A DNA stretch of 64,000 bases from FACHB-T130 sp042747725 (GTDB lineage: Bacteria > Cyanobacteriota > Cyanobacteriia > Cyanobacteriales > FACHB-T130). Positions 60,954-64,000 of this stretch are shown piece by piece. The stretch spans positions 124,001 through 188,000 of the forward strand of contig NZ_JBHZGO010000101.1 in the NCBI RefSeq assembly GCF_042747725.1, written 5' to 3'. Both the position numbers and the translations under genes were made by a program. The first letter of the stretch is position 1; each line of letters starts with the position of its first letter. The notes under the pieces are model-generated. The model saw only the letters and a program-made list of their open reading frames with translations, had not been told where the DNA came from and searched no databases.

Positions 60954-61190
60954 TTATAGGGAACTGAAACTCCCACAGGAAAGCCGCTGGGAAAGGGCGA
61001 GTTCGCGAGACTCTTGCCTCACTTGGCCCAGCATTGCCGCTTGCTGCAACTGCATAAAGGCCTTGAAGTCTTCCATTCCATACTTAGTTGTTAAAAATCC
61101 CCGTAGCTGCTCTTCTGCGGCAACAGTTAGGTAGCCTGTACTCAAAGCTTGTTGGACGACTTCGCGGATATTGCTGAGGTTATTTTTCAT
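60954..61190 (-). CDS. small helical protein, cassette 2 partner (78 aa)
   Basis: MKNNLSNIREVVQQALSTGY opens the protein, followed by LTVAAEEQLRGFLTTKYGMEDFKAFMQLQQAAMLGQVRQESRELALSQ. It is a clear paralogue of the 63-aa protein at 58780-58971 with about half of the residues identical over 55 positions. It is divergent from the second STAND NTPase (226 bp) and convergent with the end of the first (91 bp). No known domain. It may regulate or associate with the NTPase, since both cassettes repeat the same arrangement. Confidence 0.65.
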   Translation of the reverse strand: MKNNLSNIREVVQQALSTGYLTVAAEEQLRGFLTTKYGMEDFKAFMQLQQAAMLGQVRQESRELALSQRLSCGSFSSL

Positions 61191-61416
61191 GGTAGAACAC
61201 CCAACCTTGATAAACCTAAGTGAAATTACCCGTGCTTTACAATTTAACCTTATTAGGCAACCGTAGCATTACTGAAATTGAAATAAAGCAATTCTAAGGT
61301 AATTTCAAAGTAATTCAAAGCCAATTTGGCCGCTCAAATCAGCAGTTGGCAGGAATTTTTGACCACAAAACTCCAAATTTGGTCTGAAATAAGCAAAAAG
61401 GTCTATCGGTATCTAT

Positions 61417-62898
61417 ATGGCTGGTGGATTTGAACTCAGAAGAAATAACAGTAACGTTTTTTTGCCCGCAAGCTTAAAGAAAAAGCTACATGAAGAATTC
61501 AACAGAAAGTACAAGCCTGAAGGCAAACGTGCCCTAATGCAAGACTTTTTGAGCGCGTGGCGTAAACAACTCCATACACTTGAACCCTCACGCCAAGCTT
61601 TACAAGCGATTTTGAACTTGGATAGCCGCCAAACCTGCGAGTATCGGATTGCTAACGGCTTATGTCATCTGTTACTGAACTGTTCCTATGATGAATGGAG
61701 CGAGTTTTCCAAGAATGCTCCAGACACTTCTCAGGACTTGCTGTCCTGTCCAACTGTCGGGGAAGGGGTTGTTACTCAAGACTGCTTGTCTACCACTCTT
61801 GTCGGATGCTGGGAGGCGAATCAAACCCTCAGCGCCCCAGCCGATGCGCCACCAGATCGGGACGAAAAACGCCATCGGGGCTTATTTATCCCGAATCCTC
61901 GCTGTCGGATGGTGTGGGGGCGAGAAAGCTTCATTCAAGAAGTATTGAACCGTCTGGACGATCCCGCCGAACTTTCTATTTTTTCCCTCAGCGGCACTCC
62001 GGGGTATGGGAAATCCGAAGCTGCAAGCCAAATCGCTAAACAAGCACTTGACAGAAATCTGTTCGCGGATGTGCTGTGGGTGACAGCGAGGCAAAGCGAG
62101 TGGGTGGATGGTTACATCAGCCAGGAAAAGCAGTTTGAGGCGCTGACGTGGAAGAAATTTTTAAATGAAATCGCCCATCAACTGGATTGTCCCCCTGAGC
62201 GAGTTCACCAGCGTTTGAGAGCAGAAAAACTGCTCGTCGTCTTAGACAATGCCGAAACTGCACAAGTTGAAGATATTCTGGCGAACCTCGTCAAAATGCT
62301 CAACCCCAGTCGGGCGCTGATTACCAGCCGACACCGCACCAAACCTCCCTATGTGGGATTAATTGAAATCCCAGGACTCGAAGCAAGATGGTCGTCTAAA
62401 TTGTTGGATGACGAGGCAAAATACAACAACATTTCGGTACTAAGACAGGCAAGCAACGAACAGCTCTATCAAATGCATCAATTATCTCGCGGCGCACCCT
62501 TAGCACTGCATTTCCTGGCTGGGCGGGTATTCCACGATCAAGCACTTGAGCCAATTTTGTCGGAATTAACGCTTGCCAGCCGACAAGTTGAGACATTCTA
62601 CCGCTTCTGTCTGGAGGCAGCGTGGCAGCGAATCGATGTGGCAGCACAAAGTATACTGCGTTACATGGGTGGGGTGGATGCAACGATTAGCAGAGCCGAG
62701 TTGTCTAAAGTTGGGAAATTGCTAGATTCAGACTTGGACGCAGCACTGGCGGATCTGAGACGATGGTATTTGATTGAAGACGTACAAGATGAGCTAGGCA
62801 ATCCACGCTACGATCTGCATCCTTGGGTGAGAAGCAGCGTGCGCGGGGGATTGGTGGAGAAGTGGCAATCGTCGCTTGAAGACCTGGAAAAGATATAG
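61417..62898 (+). CDS. STAND NTPase, cassette 2, stop codon in a MITE
   Basis: A 493-residue STAND-type protein. The N-terminal domain (about 10-105) is helical and differs from that of the first NTPase; a Ser/Pro linker precedes RCRMVWGRESFIQEVLNRL. The ATPase core has Walker A SGTPGYGKSEAA at about 193, Walker B KLLVVLDNAE and a sensor ALITSRHRTK, then winged-helix-like AAQSILRYMGG and SELTLASRQVE segments. Its last three codons (KI-stop, AAG ATA TAG) enter the 104-bp MITE at 62893, so an originally longer C-terminus may have been cut. Function unknown; similar proteins are implicated in defence or signalling. Confidence 0.8.
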   Translation: MAGGFELRRNNSNVFLPASLKKKLHEEFNRKYKPEGKRALMQDFLSAWRKQLHTLEPSRQALQAILNLDSRQTCEYRIANGLCHLLLNCSYDEWSEFSKNAPDTSQDLLSCPTVGEGVVTQDCLSTTLVGCWEANQTLSAPADAPPDRDEKRHRGLFIPNPRCRMVWGRESFIQEVLNRLDDPAELSIFSLSGTPGYGKSEAASQIAKQALDRNLFADVLWVTARQSEWVDGYISQEKQFEALTWKKFLNEIAHQLDCPPERVHQRLRAEKLLVVLDNAETAQVEDILANLVKMLNPSRALITSRHRTKPPYVGLIEIPGLEARWSSKLLDDEAKYNNISVLRQASNEQLYQMHQLSRGAPLALHFLAGRVFHDQALEPILSELTLASRQVETFYRFCLEAAWQRIDVAAQSILRYMGGVDATISRAELSKVGKLLDSDLDAALADLRRWYLIEDVQDELGNPRYDLHPWVRSSVRGGLVEKWQSSLEDLEKI

Positions 62899-62996
62899 CA
62901 ATCCTATTTAAGTTGTGCGCGAGTATTCGCCTTAGTGTAGACACAAGGGTTATCGCGTCTCTACAAGGGTTCGCGAATCATTTAGGATTGCTATAG
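62893..62996 (-). mobile_element. 104-bp MITE, copy D
   Basis: ATATAGCAATCCT (62893-62905) and AGGATTGCTATAG (62984-62996) are the inverted ends. It is a reverse-oriented copy of the element at 51695-51798, sharing nearly all positions, including the GCGTCTCTAC centre. It overlaps the stop of the second STAND NTPase, giving it the TAG codon at 62896-62898. Confidence 0.9.
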
Positions 62997-63033
62997 CTAC
63001 CTGGAAATTTGATATCTAGGTAAAGAGTCAATT

Positions 63034-63200
63034 TCTTCAGTTGATGGCTAAACTAGGACGAATGACACTGACTTAACGAGAATTCAATTCTATTCTTTGG
63101 TTGGGTTAAGGTCACGAAATCCAACCAAAACAAGGAAATCGTTGGGTTTCGCTTCACTCAACCCAACCTACAAGTCTTCAGTTGATGGCTAAACTAGGAC
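63034..63200. repeat. 26-bp direct repeat around a GTTGGGTT-type hairpin element
   Basis: The 26-mer beginning TCTTCAGTTGATGGC occurs at 63034-63059 and again, identically, at 63175-63200. Between them lies AATCCAACC...GTTGGGTTTCGCTTCACTCAACCCAACC, a repeat commonly dispersed in cyanobacteria. The direct copies may be a target-site duplication or a local duplication. They lie just upstream of aroK (start 63226). Confidence 0.6.
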
Positions 63201-63225
63201 AGCGATCGCTCCTGCAACTGTAAAT

Positions 63226-63798
63226 ATGGAAAATAGCAATCAGAACGTGCGCGACCGACTCAAGGGCATCAATGTTTATCTGATTGGCATGATGGGTGCT
63301 GGGAAGACAAGCGTGGGAAGCTTATTGGCACAGCATCTAGATTATCGTTTTTTTGATACCGATGCTGTCATTGAGCAAGTTGCCAAAAAATCGATTAATG
63401 ATATTTTTGCTAGTGACGGCGAAGAAAGCTTTCGGAAGTTGGAAAGCCAAGTGCTGTCGGAATTGTCGGCTTATACGAAGTTAGCGATCGCTACTGGCGG
63501 CGGTATTATCCTGAAGCGAGAAAATTGGAGCTATCTACAAAACGGTCTAGTTGTATGGCTGGATGTGCCGGTGGAACTTTTAGTCGCCCGTTTGCAACAC
63601 GATACCACCCGACCTCTGTTAAAAAACTCTGACATAGCTACCGAATTCCCAAAGCGTTTTGACCAACGGAAGCCACTTTACGCCCAAGCCGATTTGCACA
63701 TCACCGTTAGCGAGGGACAAACTCCCGAACAAATTGCTACGCAAGTAATCGAAGCAATTCCCACAGTTCTGAAGTCACGAGGCAATAACGGTCAGTGA
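63226..63798 (+). CDS. aroK: shikimate kinase
   Basis: A 190-residue enzyme phosphorylating shikimate, next to aroQ-type functions in the aromatic pathway though not in the same operon. Walker A GMMGAGKTSVG is at about residues 21-31, followed by DTDAVIEQ (shikimate-binding Asp), the ESFRKLESQVL lid-like region, and ATGGGIILK. C-terminal LDVPVELLVARL and RPLL are kinase-typical. The ATG at 63226 is the only good start; the family is normally about 170-190 aa. argB begins 89 bp downstream. Confidence 0.95.
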   Translation: MENSNQNVRDRLKGINVYLIGMMGAGKTSVGSLLAQHLDYRFFDTDAVIEQVAKKSINDIFASDGEESFRKLESQVLSELSAYTKLAIATGGGIILKRENWSYLQNGLVVWLDVPVELLVARLQHDTTRPLLKNSDIATEFPKRFDQRKPLYAQADLHITVSEGQTPEQIATQVIEAIPTVLKSRGNNGQ

Positions 63799-63887
63799 AT
63801 CTTAAAACAGTCGCCGCCAATCGTGCCACAGATGCCAGTATGCACTAAACTTCTAGAAAACCATAACTGGCACCATTCTGCTAAGTA

Positions 63888-64000
63888 ATGTTCAACGATA
63901 GCGAATACCTCAAGAAAGCTGAAGCAACTCGCGTTCGAGTGCTAAGCGAAGCACTACCCTACATCCAGCACTTTGCCGGTCGCACCGTTGTCGTCAAATA
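63888..64000 (+). CDS. argB: acetylglutamate kinase, 3' end outside window
   Basis: The visible 37 codons read MFNDSEYLKKAEATRVRVLS then EALPYIQHFAGRTVVVKY, matching the N-terminus of cyanobacterial ArgB (the next residues in the family are GGAAM, the phosphate-binding loop). ArgB catalyses the second step of arginine synthesis and in cyanobacteria is activated by PII. The window edge cuts the gene. Confidence is limited to this N-terminus. Confidence 0.8.
   Translation, partial: MFNDSEYLKKAEATRVRVLSEALPYIQHFAGRTVVVK

Noticed and set aside
1..64000. tRNA or rRNA genes
   Set aside because: No cloverleaf or rRNA-like conserved sequence was recognised by reading; a covariance search would be needed to exclude a tRNA completely.

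Overview
The window is chromosomal DNA from a cyanobacterium, most likely a filamentous, motile (hormogonium-forming or gliding, Oscillatoriales/Nostocales-like) species. The evidence is the very frequent HIP1 palindrome GCGATCGC, many small dispersed cyanobacterial hairpin repeats, cyanobacterial families (Tic20-like protein, DUF1824, DUF1499, a CcbP-like fragment) and an hps cluster, which in Nostoc punctiforme serves hormogonium polysaccharide export and gliding. No rRNA, tRNA, CRISPR array or complete insertion sequence was recognised.

Layout. 1-4.5 kb: DUF1824 protein (cut by the window edge), an SDR epimerase, a PLP aminotransferase, an aldo/keto reductase remnant beside a MITE-like element, an alpha/beta-hydrolase-fold protein and a DUF2470 protein. 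4.5-6.5 kb (minus): a hypothetical protein, a 2Fe-2S ferredoxin, an apparently internally deleted CcbP-like gene and a Uma2 nuclease. 6.6-9.2 kb (minus): an AT-rich type II restriction-modification operon (SPPY-type DNA methyltransferase plus XcyI-like endonuclease), then an orphan RHH antitoxin with a broken toxin. 9.6-20 kb: mostly housekeeping (carotenoid-desaturase-like flavoprotein, DUF1499, TPR protein, aroQ, cinA, MraY/WecA-like transferase, glyA, tic20, FAH-family protein, rpsF). 20-29.5 kb: clpB, an HpsE-like glycosyltransferase and two paralogous AT-rich GT4 glycosyltransferases, htpG, rpmB. 30-38 kb: hpsA, hpsB, hpsC and two more FimT/GspH pseudopilins, closed by a 32-bp tandem repeat with HIP1 in every unit. 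38-48 kb: glgB, a GST, a tiny lipoprotein, a GAF-GAF histidine kinase, an FtsL-like protein and ftsI. 48.6-58.7 kb: DUF255 thioredoxin-domain protein, small secreted proteins, clpP, a possible Rad52-like protein, an RNase II/R-family protein without the catalytic Asp cluster, ubiX and a LapA-like membrane protein. 58.8-62.9 kb: two tandem copies of a cassette made of a small minus-strand gene divergent from a STAND NTPase. 63.2-64 kb: aroK and the start of argB.

How genes work together. The glycosyltransferases at 23-26.6 kb and the HpsA/pseudopilin cluster at 30-38 kb plausibly make and export one extracellular polysaccharide. aroQ and aroK are two shikimate-pathway steps. The FtsL-like gene and ftsI form a septal peptidoglycan pair. 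The best candidate for an undescribed system is the duplicated small-protein/STAND-NTPase cassette at 58.8-62.9 kb. Each NTPase has a paralogous small helical gene divergently upstream, direct repeats lie in the control regions, and a MITE provides the stop codon of the second NTPase. The catalytically degenerate RNase R-like protein and the restriction/toxin remnants at 5.5-9.7 kb are further points of interest.
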